Assembly (NCBI RefSeq): GCF_021740465.1
Contig: NZ_JAIOZR010000001.1
Coordinates: 1 to 64,000, forward strand
DNA length: 64,000 nt
Reading direction: 5' to 3'
Source of the DNA: Chlorobium sp.
Lineage (GTDB): Bacteria; Bacteroidota; Chlorobiia; Chlorobiales; Chlorobiaceae
Shown here: piece by piece, positions 56,864 through 64,000 of the stretch
How the letters are laid out: each line of letters begins with the position of its first letter
How positions within the stretch are numbered: position 1 is the first letter of the stretch
The notes under the pieces: model-generated
Databases searched by the model: none
The model's input: the letters and a program-made list of their open reading frames with translations, nothing else
What the model was told of the DNA's origin: nothing
Translations under genes and position numbers: made by a program

Positions 56864-57697
56864 CTACTGACCCTGCTGGGCCTTCATTTTCTCACGCATC
56901 TGTTTCATCATCGCCTCCACCTCTTCGCGCTGCCTTGGGGATGATTCGTAATTCATGGCTGGCAACTCGGTTTTCGTGTAGCCGGGAGGCACAGCAAAAA
57001 GCGATGCATCGAGGCTCTGCCTGTCGACCTTGACCAGCTCCGTGGTGACGTTGGAAGGTGACTGCACCATTTTCACCGGAAAACCGTCATAACCGGCGGC
57101 TTTCATGCGTTTGGCAAATTCCGGCATATCCTTGTCTCGGGTGCTCTGCATCCGTGCATAGGTGGCGTAATCGAGCACATCCTTCGAAACCCACATATCC
57201 GAAACATTTTCACCGTTGGTCACCCTGACGTGCGTGCAGGAGTAGCCGTTGACGCTCTCCTTGCCGAGATTCTCGATTTTCGCATCCTTGTAAAAATCGG
57301 AGTATCCCTCTCCGGCGGCCTCTTTTTTCATCTCGTCGGTATCGATAAGCGTATAGGTTTTGCTGCTCTCGTTGATGAGATAGACCAGATTGGGAGTTTC
57401 AGAGGGAGAAACGATCACCATCTGCAGGCCCGCGGGCATGTTTTTTATGTTCGATTTCGTCTCCATGCGCACCCCCTCCTTGGCGATGAACATTTTCGTT
57501 TCGGTGGTTCCCGCCTCGGGAATAGTGGTTTTCATCGTAAGCACGCCCTCGAATTCACGTGAAAAAGGAAGAAGGGAACCGCCCGGTTTGCCGCTTTCGG
57601 CAGCAGGCTTTTCACCGTCTTTTGAGCTGTTGCCGCACGCTCCCATCGAGAGAACGGCAAAAAGGGCCAGAATAACGACAGGAAACAGTTTACGCAT
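56864..57697 (-). CDS. DUF4412-like lipoprotein
   Basis: A 277-residue protein with a lipoprotein signal (VVILALFAVLSMGAC, Cys near residue 20). The mature part contains FEGVLTMKTTIPEAGTTETKMFIAKEGVRME (cited in part) and SYTLIDTDE-like strands followed by TYLI blocks and VSDMWVSKDV, like DUF4412. This family looks like LolA/LolB-type beta folds, with unknown function. The ATG at 57697 was chosen as the upstream open frame has no sense N-terminus. Residues near the end are Gln/Met/Lys-rich helix. Confidence 0.75.
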   Translation of the reverse strand: MRKLFPVVILALFAVLSMGACGNSSKDGEKPAAESGKPGGSLLPFSREFEGVLTMKTTIPEAGTTETKMFIAKEGVRMETKSNIKNMPAGLQMVIVSPSETPNLVYLINESSKTYTLIDTDEMKKEAAGEGYSDFYKDAKIENLGKESVNGYSCTHVRVTNGENVSDMWVSKDVLDYATYARMQSTRDKDMPEFAKRMKAAGYDGFPVKMVQSPSNVTTELVKVDRQSLDASLFAVPPGYTKTELPAMNYESSPRQREEVEAMMKQMREKMKAQQGQ

Positions 57698-57743
57698 GTC
57701 CGTAAAATGGTTATGGTTGAAAAAAGTGACGAAAAAAAATTCC

Positions 57744-58316
57744 TCAGGGACGGGAAAGCTGCTCGAACGAGTATACAAACGCAATGGTGCCGATTCTTGT
57801 GTTCAACCCCATAACAGGCACCAGAAACAGGCTGCTTCCCTCGGAAAGGGAGTAGGAAACGATCTCCTCCGAAGCGGCATTCATGCCGGGATAGAGCCCT
57901 GAAAATGCACGCCCCAGGAACTTCCTGTCGGTAGAGACCCTGACAGTTCCATCCGGATCGAGCAACATGAGCACACCGAACTGCTTTCTTGCGATCAGTT
58001 CGTTGAAATACTCGTCGATCTGCCCGTAATTCTGCTGCATCAGCTCCCGGCGAACCGCCCAGGCGAGCGGAACGGCGAAAAGCCTGACGTCGGAGCGCTG
58101 CAGGGCGAGCGCGCGCTCGTCGAGGGCATCTTCATATCGAAGCTTTTCGATCGATGCCTTTTCGGCGGCATCCCGGAGCCGGAGCTCTCCGAGGTAGTAA
58201 ACGAGAGCGATGCCGCCGCCAAGCAGAAGCATGACAACCGGCAGGGCAACCAAAAAAAAACGTTTCAGGGGCGAGCGCTTTTCGAGCGGCGATTCGGAAA
58301 AATCCTGATTATCCAT
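57744..58316 (-). CDS. Membrane-anchored sensor-like protein without output domain
   Basis: A 190-residue protein with one N-terminal membrane segment (residues 18-42) and an extracytoplasmic domain of about 140 residues resembling a single-Cache-like sensor (QIDEYFNELIARKQFGVLMLLDPDGTVRVSTDR, cited in part, and GRAFSGLYPG). The RLRDAAEKASIEKLRYEDAL stretch is coiled coil. No kinase, GGDEF or methyl-accepting part follows. It starts 19 bases after ybeY. Confidence 0.65.
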   Translation of the reverse strand: MDNQDFSESPLEKRSPLKRFFLVALPVVMLLLGGGIALVYYLGELRLRDAAEKASIEKLRYEDALDERALALQRSDVRLFAVPLAWAVRRELMQQNYGQIDEYFNELIARKQFGVLMLLDPDGTVRVSTDRKFLGRAFSGLYPGMNAASEEIVSYSLSEGSSLFLVPVMGLNTRIGTIAFVYSFEQLSRP

Positions 58317-58335
58317 TGATTACCGGATTTCTGGT

Positions 58336-58761
58336 TTACGGATTTACGGCATCACGACATCGATCGAGATAGAATTCCTCCTTCTCCTGCATATGGAGGC
58401 GATCTTCGGGCGTTCCATCCTCGTAACCGATCAGGTGAAGGGCCGAATGGATGGTCACGCGCAGCAGCTCCCGAAGAAAATCCGAGCCGAAACGGCGGGC
58501 GTTCTCCTCGATCACGTCGAGCGAAATGTAGAACTCCCCCTCCACCTCACGTCCCTTGTTGTAGCGGAAGGTGATGGTATCGGTAGCGTAGTCGTGCTGC
58601 AGAAACTCCCGGTTGATGCTCCGGATCATCCTGCGTCCGCAATAGACCGCCACAATATCCTCCGCGCTGAACCCCTCGGCAGCGAAAACATCGCCGATTG
58701 CGCGCTCAAGCAGCTCTTCCGGAAGAGGCTTCCTTGTGGTGTTAAAGATCTGCAGCGGCAT
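58336..58761 (-). CDS. ybeY: Endoribonuclease YbeY
   Basis: YbeY matures the 3' end of 16S rRNA and takes part in ribosome quality control. The 141-residue protein has LQHDYATDTITF, EFYISLDVI and a zinc motif H105-x3-H109-x5-D115, where the third His of the E. coli type is Asp. The same substitution is common in Bacteroidota/Chlorobiota YbeY. The first 20 bases overlap the end of hflX, so the two are translated together. Confidence 0.93.
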   Translation of the reverse strand: MPLQIFNTTRKPLPEELLERAIGDVFAAEGFSAEDIVAVYCGRRMIRSINREFLQHDYATDTITFRYNKGREVEGEFYISLDVIEENARRFGSDFLRELLRVTIHSALHLIGYEDGTPEDRLHMQEKEEFYLDRCRDAVNP

Positions 58762-60046
58762 GCTCCATCTCCCGGAAAGCGTTGATGTGCGCGTCGATAT
58801 GCTTGATACTGTTTTTGTGCACTCTGTAGGTCAGTTCGATCTCTTCATCAAGATAATGCTTTTCAATCACTTCCGCATGTTCGTAAAGATATCCTATCAG
58901 CTTGTAGTTCGACACGTGGGTGCGGATTTTCCGCTCCCTGAAATCCTTTGCCAGGTGGTCGCTGATTTTTTCCTTCAGGGCGAAAAGATTGATTCCCCGA
59001 GCCGCCGATATGAATACCGCGTCGGGGTAGTGCGTACGCAGCTCCCTAAGCACGGCCGAATCCTCGAGCGCGTCGATCTTGTTGAAAACCTCGATAATGT
59101 TGTCGTGCTGCACCCCTATCTCCTTCAGTGTCTCGCCGACCACCTGCATCTGCTCCTCGAAACCCGGATGGCTCACGTCAATCACGTGCAGAAGAAAATC
59201 GGCCTGCAGCACCTCGTCGAGCGTCGATTTGAAACTCTCCACAAGGTTGTGCGGCAGCTTTCTGATGAATCCAACCGTATCGGAAAGCAGCACAAGCTTG
59301 TTGATTTTCAGTTCCAGACGCCTTGTTTTGGTGTCGAGCGTGGCGAACAGGCGGTTTTCGGCAAAAGCCCCGGCTTCGGGACAAAGCGCGTTCATCAGCG
59401 TGGACTTGCCGGCGTTTGTGTAGCCCACAAGGGCAACTCCGGGAATCAGGCGGCGACCCTGCGTCTGGGTACTGTGCTGCAGCGAAACCTCCCGCAGTTT
59501 TTTCTTCAGCCACGAAATCCGGTTGCGCACCAGCCTGCGGTCGGTTTCGATCTGCGTTTCTCCGGGACCTTTGGTTCCGATACCTCCCTTCTGTTTCGAC
59601 AGATGAGTCCACTGGCCGGAAAGCCGGGGAAGCATGTACTCGAGCTGGGCAAGCTCAACCTGCATTTTAGCACGAGCGGATTTAGCCCTTATCGCAAAAA
59701 TCTGCAGGATCAGTCCGGTACGGTCGATCACCTTGCACTCGAATGCCCGTTCGAGATTTCTTGCCTGGCCTGGGGAGAGGTCATCATCGACAATAACGAT
59801 ATCTATCGCATTCTCCTTGATGTACCCGGCGAGTTCTTCGACCTTGCCTTTGCCGATAAAATAGGCCGGATCGCGCAGCTTGCGCTCCTGGATAATCGTA
59901 TCGAGCACATCCGCTCCCGCCGTATCGGCAAGAAAAGCAAGTTCTGAAAGATACTCCTCCACCTGCTGCCGCGGTATCTCGGGAGGGGTACACAACCCAA
60001 TAAGCACCGCCCGTTCGCGTGGGCGATCAAGTACAAATGTATTCAA
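58742..60046 (-). CDS. hflX: Ribosome-associated GTPase HflX
   Basis: HflX splits stalled 70S ribosomes in stress. The 434-residue protein has the N-terminal HflX domain (ADVLDTIIQERKLRDPAYFIGKGKVEELA, cited in part), the coiled-coil linker, G1 GYTNAGKST, G2 RLFATLDTKTRRL, G3 LSDTVGFI, NKID as G4 and ISAARG as G5. Length is normal. The 252-base spacer to the divergent crtB should contain both promoters, and nothing else is visible in it. Confidence 0.95.
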   Translation of the reverse strand: MNTFVLDRPRERAVLIGLCTPPEIPRQQVEEYLSELAFLADTAGADVLDTIIQERKLRDPAYFIGKGKVEELAGYIKENAIDIVIVDDDLSPGQARNLERAFECKVIDRTGLILQIFAIRAKSARAKMQVELAQLEYMLPRLSGQWTHLSKQKGGIGTKGPGETQIETDRRLVRNRISWLKKKLREVSLQHSTQTQGRRLIPGVALVGYTNAGKSTLMNALCPEAGAFAENRLFATLDTKTRRLELKINKLVLLSDTVGFIRKLPHNLVESFKSTLDEVLQADFLLHVIDVSHPGFEEQMQVVGETLKEIGVQHDNIIEVFNKIDALEDSAVLRELRTHYPDAVFISAARGINLFALKEKISDHLAKDFRERKIRTHVSNYKLIGYLYEHAEVIEKHYLDEEIELTYRVHKNSIKHIDAHINAFREMEHAAADL

Positions 60047-60298
60047 TATGAAAGGGTAACGATTACGTAAGTAAAGGAATTACAACAAGGTGCCATGCGG
60101 CTTTTTGTGATATTTGACGCATTGTTATATCTTGATGCAACACAGAGAAAAACGTTTCTCTATCTTTAAAAGTTACACATTTTTGCGCTCATAAGCATCC
60201 AGGGAAACAAGCCTTGAGGTCGTTTGCCGAAAGGGGTTTTTCGCCGCACGCCTACGGTACCGGGAAATGGAGTCTGAATAGTAAAGCACTCATGTTAC

Positions 60299-61228
60299 AT
60301 GAATTACCGTTATAATGGACAGACTGCCCTGCAGGGGACCGGAAAAACGCTCACCCTCGACAATGCATACCGGTACTGCCGAGAAATATCGAAACATCAC
60401 GCCAAAACATTTTATCTGGCGACGCTTTTCCTGCCGAAACGCCAGCAGAACCCTATTTTTGCTATTTACGCCCTGCTCAGAACAGTTGACGACCTTGTCG
60501 ATCTTGCCGAAGACAAGCTCACCAACGGACAGATCACCCGGCAGGAGATCAACGGCCTGCTGGAAAACTGGAAAACAAGGCTGAAAAGCTGCTACCAGGG
60601 AGAGGTCGCCGACGACCCGATCATGATGGCGTGGCACGACACACTGAAAACCTACCCCATCGACATAGAGCTCCCGCTGGACCTTATGGACGGCGTAGCC
60701 ATGGATATCGAGTTCAGGAAATTCGAAACCTTCGACGATCTCTACGTCTACTGCTACAAGGTCGCTTCTGTCGTCGGGCTCATGACTTCCGAAATTTTCG
60801 GCTACAGCGACCGGCAGGCGCTGCAGCACGCCATCGAACTCGGCATAGCCATGCAGCTTACCAACATCCTTCGCGATATCGGCGAGGATATCGACCGCGG
60901 CAGGATCTATCTTCCCATGGAGGATCTGAAACGGTTCAACTACAGCGAGGAGGAGTTCATGAAGAAAACCATGAACGGCAACTTCCTCGAATTGATGAAG
61001 TTCCAGATCGAACGGGCCAGAAGCTACTACCGTTCCGCCGAAAAAGGCATTCCCATGCTTGAAAAAGAGAGCCGCTTCGCCGTCATGGTAAGCAGCCAGA
61101 ACTACTGCAACATCCTCAAGGCTATCGAAAAAAACGGCTACGATGTCTTTTCCCGCAGGGCATACCGTTCGTTCTACCAGAAAATCCGTACCATTCCCGG
61201 CATCTGGTACAAAACAAGAGTATCATAG
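60299..61228 (+). CDS. crtB: Phytoene synthase
   Basis: CrtB joins two geranylgeranyl diphosphates to phytoene, the first carotenoid-specific step, needed for chlorobactene or isorenieratene in green sulfur bacteria. The 309-residue protein has SKHHAKTFYLATLFLPKRQ, the first Asp motif DDLVD (residues 64-68), the second DIGEDIDRGRIYLP, and YCYKVASVVGLM. Length is normal. lysS follows 69 bases downstream. Confidence 0.95.
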   Translation: MNYRYNGQTALQGTGKTLTLDNAYRYCREISKHHAKTFYLATLFLPKRQQNPIFAIYALLRTVDDLVDLAEDKLTNGQITRQEINGLLENWKTRLKSCYQGEVADDPIMMAWHDTLKTYPIDIELPLDLMDGVAMDIEFRKFETFDDLYVYCYKVASVVGLMTSEIFGYSDRQALQHAIELGIAMQLTNILRDIGEDIDRGRIYLPMEDLKRFNYSEEEFMKKTMNGNFLELMKFQIERARSYYRSAEKGIPMLEKESRFAVMVSSQNYCNILKAIEKNGYDVFSRRAYRSFYQKIRTIPGIWYKTRVS

Positions 61229-61297
61229 CGATGCGAGCCGCAAGAGCGTCGGCACCGTCATCATTGCAAATTACCATTATTCATTTCAACCGCCATC

Positions 61298-62818
61298 ATG
61301 CCGAAAGAGAACCAGCACCAGGAACAACCGCAGCTTTCCCTCAACGACCAGATGCAGCGCCGTTACGACGAGCGGCTGCACCTCATGGAATCAGGAGTCA
61401 ACCCCTATCCCTGCCAATTCGACGTAACGACCTTTTCGACCGATATCATTGAAGCATTCCGCGATGAAGAACAGACGCCGGTATCGGTAGCAGGAAGGAT
61501 CATGACCATCCGAAAGATGGGCAAAGCCTCGTTTTTTCACATGCAGGATTCGAAAGGCCGCATCCAGATCTATCTGAAAAAAGACGAGGTGGGAGATGCC
61601 GCCTACAGCACCTTCAAGCTGCTCGATATCGGCGATATTGTAGGAGTCGAAGGCTACAGCTTCAGGACGAAAACCGGCGAAATTTCCGTGCACGCCCTCC
61701 ATTTCGAACTGCTCAGCAAATCGCTGCGTCCCATACCTGTCGCAAAGGAAAAAGAAGTCGAAGGCCAGAAAGTTGTATACGACGCATTCAGCGACAAGGA
61801 ACTTCGCTACCGGCAGCGTTATGTCGATCTGATCGTCAACCCCGAAGTCCGCGACACCTTCATCAAGCGCTCGGCGATCGTCACATTCATGCGTGGCTTC
61901 TTCACCGGAAAGGGGTGGCTCGAAGTTGAAACCCCGATTCTGCAACCGATTTACGGCGGAGCTGCAGCAAGACCCTTCACGACACATCACAACGCGCTCG
62001 ACATGCAGCTCTACCTGCGCATCGCCAACGAGCTCTACCTCAAGCGGTTGATCGTGGGCGGCTTCGACGGCGTTTTCGAGTTCGCCAAGGATTTCCGCAA
62101 CGAAGGCATCGACAGGTTCCACAATCCCGAATTCACCCAGGTTGAACTCTACGTGGCTTACAAGGACTATAACTGGATGATGGAGCTTGTCGAGGAACTG
62201 CTCTACCGCACCGCCCTCGGCGTCAACGGAACTCACACCACCAGCTTCCTCGGCAACGAAATCTCCCTTGAACCGCCCTTCAGGCGGCTGACCATCGTCG
62301 ACGCCATCAAAGATTACTGCAATATAGACGTCAGCGGCAAAAACGAAAGCGAACTGCGTTCGGCGGCAAAGGATCTCGGTCTGGAACTCGACCCGAAAAT
62401 CGGCGCAGGAAAGATCATCGATGAAATCTTCGGTGAATTTGTCGAGCCGAAGCTCATTCAACCCACATTCATTACCGACTACCCAACCGAAATGTCGCCG
62501 CTCGCCAAGGAGCACCGCTCCAAACCAGGCTTCGTCGAACGCTTCGAGCTGATCGCGGGCGGCAAGGAACTCTGCAACTCCTTCTCGGAGCTGAACGATC
62601 CGGTCATCCAGCGGGAGCGCCTCGAAGCGCAGGCGAAATTACGCCTGCGCGGCGACGAGGAAGCCATGGTGGTGGACGAGGACTTCCTCAGGGCGCTGGA
62701 ATACGGCATGCCCCCCTGCGCCGGGCTCGGCATCGGCATAGACCGCATGGTGATGCTGATCACCGGACAGGAGTCGATCCGCGATGTCATTTTCTTCCCG
62801 CATCTGAAACCGGAATAG
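61298..62818 (+). CDS. lysS: Lysyl-tRNA synthetase, class II
   Basis: The 506-residue class II LysRS charges tRNA-Lys. It has the OB-fold anticodon-binding domain ([30 protein letters not shown], cited in part), motif 2 [26 protein letters not shown] and motif 3 [26 protein letters not shown] precedes motif 2. Length is normal. The ATG at 61298 fits. Confidence 0.96.
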   Translation: MPKENQHQEQPQLSLNDQMQRRYDERLHLMESGVNPYPCQFDVTTFSTDIIEAFRDEEQTPVSVAGRIMTIRKMGKASFFHMQDSKGRIQIYLKKDEVGDAAYSTFKLLDIGDIVGVEGYSFRTKTGEISVHALHFELLSKSLRPIPVAKEKEVEGQKVVYDAFSDKELRYRQRYVDLIVNPEVRDTFIKRSAIVTFMRGFFTGKGWLEVETPILQPIYGGAAARPFTTHHNALDMQLYLRIANELYLKRLIVGGFDGVFEFAKDFRNEGIDRFHNPEFTQVELYVAYKDYNWMMELVEELLYRTALGVNGTHTTSFLGNEISLEPPFRRLTIVDAIKDYCNIDVSGKNESELRSAAKDLGLELDPKIGAGKIIDEIFGEFVEPKLIQPTFITDYPTEMSPLAKEHRSKPGFVERFELIAGGKELCNSFSELNDPVIQRERLEAQAKLRLRGDEEAMVVDEDFLRALEYGMPPCAGLGIGIDRMVMLITGQESIRDVIFFPHLKPE

Positions 62819-62957
62819 GATTACGGGATTCCCCCCTCCATCAACTCTTTAGAAGCGGCATGCCGGCAGGGGTACAGTGGGGGCATGACCGGAACAGCCG
62901 GAGCAAAAGATCGACAGGACGCAACCGAGGTTCCTTTCAACATTGAACAGGCCCCTT

Positions 62958-63635
62958 ATGACCCCTATCCGCAGCCGTTTCCAGCAGCTCTCCCTCTCTG
63001 AACTCGTAGCAGAGGGAGAAAACGGGCAGACCGAGTTCAAAAGGCTCGTTCACTCGCCCTCCAAAATAGCCAAACCCATCACGGCTTTCGCCAATACCTC
63101 AGGTGGCGTCATTCTCATCGGAGTGGACGACGACAAAAGGATCGTGGGCATCCACAGCGAAAAAGAGATCCTTGAAATCGTCGATGAAGGAGTAAAACTG
63201 CATATCGATCCGGAACCGGAAATCGAGATCTACCACGAGGAGTTCAAACGAAGGCTGGTGCTCATGGTGCTCGTTCCTGAAAGTCCCGACAAACCGCACT
63301 ATCACATCGAACAGGCGACAGACCCCCGCACCGGAAAATCCGTGACGGAAAAACGGGTATACACCCGCGAAGGAAACCGGAACCGGGCGCTCTGCGACGA
63401 CAGGATAATCCTGATGCAGTCGAAAAAAAATCCGCTGAAACTGTCGTTCGGCTCTGCAGAAAAAATGCTGCTTGGTTACCTGCAGCAGCAAAGGCAGATC
63501 ACCGCCGGCGAATACGGAAAGATGGCAGGAATTCCCCTGGGGGAAGCCAGAGAGCGACTCATATCTCTGGTACGATCGGGAGCTCTCACACTGCGAACGG
63601 AAGGTACCATAAGCTACTATACTCTTCCCGCTTAA
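62958..63635 (+). CDS. AlbA_2/Schlafen-type ATP-binding domain protein
   Basis: A 225-residue protein with the AlbA_2 domain at about residues 10-135: SLSELVAEGENGQTEFKRLV, FANTSGGVILIGVDDDKRIVGI and YTREGNRNR. These domains bind nucleic acids or ATP and are often part of transcriptional regulators. The last 70 residues look like a winged helix (EKMLLGYLQQQRQITAGEYGKMAGI), so a regulatory role is plausible. The ATG at 62958 was preferred over TTG 62943. It is convergent with the epimerase gene, and their stops overlap. Confidence 0.75.
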   Translation: MTPIRSRFQQLSLSELVAEGENGQTEFKRLVHSPSKIAKPITAFANTSGGVILIGVDDDKRIVGIHSEKEILEIVDEGVKLHIDPEPEIEIYHEEFKRRLVLMVLVPESPDKPHYHIEQATDPRTGKSVTEKRVYTREGNRNRALCDDRIILMQSKKNPLKLSFGSAEKMLLGYLQQQRQITAGEYGKMAGIPLGEARERLISLVRSGALTLRTEGTISYYTLPA

Positions 63636-64000
63636 GCGATACCGTAATAGTCCCGATACCACGCCACAAACCGCCTTACCCCTTCCTCGACAGGCGTTTC
63701 GGGCTTGTAGTGCACATCCTGCTTGAGCTGGTCGACATCGGCATAGGTATCAGGTACGTCACCCGGTTGCATGGGCAGAAACTCCTTTTCCGCTGTTTTT
63801 CCGAGCTGCAGCTCAAGCGCAGCGATGTAGTCCATCAGGTTGACCGGTTTGCTATTGCCAATGTTGTACACCTTCCAGGGCGCACGGCTCGAACCGGGAT
63901 CCGGGTGTAACCCCGACCACTCCGGGTTGCCTTCGGCATTGTGATCGAGCGTGCGGATCACCCCCTCGACGATGTCGTCGATAAAGGTGAAATCACGGCG
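63632..64000 (-). CDS. NAD-dependent sugar-nucleotide epimerase, C-terminal part
   Basis: Only the C-terminal 122 codons are in the window; the gene continues past 64000. RRDFTFIDDIVEGVIRTLDH, APWKVYNIGNSKPVNLMDYIA, EFLPMQPGDVPDTYADVDQL and YKPETPVEEGVRRFVAWYRDYYG are typical of UDP-glucuronate 4-epimerase-type SDR enzymes, which make UDP-galacturonate for surface polysaccharide. The N-terminal Rossmann motif and the Ser-Tyr-Lys catalytic residues are outside the window, so specificity is tentative. Confidence 0.85.
   Translation of the reverse strand, partial: RRDFTFIDDIVEGVIRTLDHNAEGNPEWSGLHPDPGSSRAPWKVYNIGNSKPVNLMDYIAALELQLGKTAEKEFLPMQPGDVPDTYADVDQLKQDVHYKPETPVEEGVRRFVAWYRDYYGIA

Noticed and set aside
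60047-60298. A riboswitch or leader in the hflX-crtB spacer
   Set aside because: No conserved riboswitch core, no T-box and no terminator or antiterminator pair were found; it looks like a plain promoter region.

Overview
The window looks like a stretch of chromosome from a green sulfur bacterium (Chlorobiaceae, Chlorobium-like). The reasons are an adjacent eanB-eanA pair (the oxygen-independent ergothioneine pathway described from Chlorobium limicola), a [2Fe-2S] protein of the chlorosome-envelope CsmI/J/X type, a phytoene synthase, and a set of housekeeping genes typical of this phylum. No reference could be searched, so the taxonomic call is an inference. Most of the window is dense, ordinary chromosome: 3 tRNAs, the RNase P RNA and about 63 protein genes. 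No CRISPR array, prophage or plasmid backbone is visible.

Layout. 1-145: the end of an ISL3-like insertion sequence that cuts into a multi-PAS sensor gene (to 1578). 1800-8747 (+): short-chain dehydrogenase, alpha/beta hydrolase, tmk, then a trehalose-phosphatase-like HAD protein beside a fused beta-phosphoglucomutase/GH65 phosphorylase. 8862-12991 (+): queA, ispD, tRNA-Met, tRNA-Gly, a thioesterase and a radical SAM/B12-type protein. 13047-15974 (+): a small membrane protein, then eanB and eanA. 16118-28046 (-): a CsgG-like protein, then a long run in the order lipM, panB, pssA, purS, purQ, MFS, yihY-like, dnaX, aspS. The dnaX gene is split over two frames at a run of ten A. 28393-36100 (+): ddl, a TPR protein and a TolC/MacA/MacB-type export operon with two permeases. 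36130-44806: an unknown protein, an OmpA lipoprotein, an NTF2-like protein, lpxD, prs, rplY, an orphan DppC-type permease, a NUDIX hydrolase and small unknowns. 45042-49566: comEC, metF and lysA. 49850-51807: rpmG, tRNA-Leu, a zinc-ribbon protein, rnpB and a CPXCG protein. 51847-60046 (-, except 55049-55660): lipoproteins, an aminotransferase, small membrane proteins, the chlorosome-type ferredoxin, ybeY and hflX. 60299-64000: crtB, lysS, an AlbA_2-type protein and the end of a sugar-nucleotide epimerase gene.

How genes work together. eanA makes trimethylhistidine and eanB inserts sulfur from polysulfide, which suits a sulfide-oxidising anaerobe. The HAD protein plus the GH65 fusion carry, in two genes, the three domain types that mycobacterial OtsB1 carries in one, which suggests a glucose-disaccharide/trehalose module. 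purS-purQ, panB, pssA, lipM, ispD, metF and lysA are biosynthetic. The TolC/adaptor/ABC set forms one tripartite exporter.

The points most worth a second look are the dnaX slippage site whose zero frame gives only the short product, the ferredoxin-DUF4332 fusion, the eanBA pair, the split OtsB1-like module, and the insertion sequence that truncates the PAS gene.
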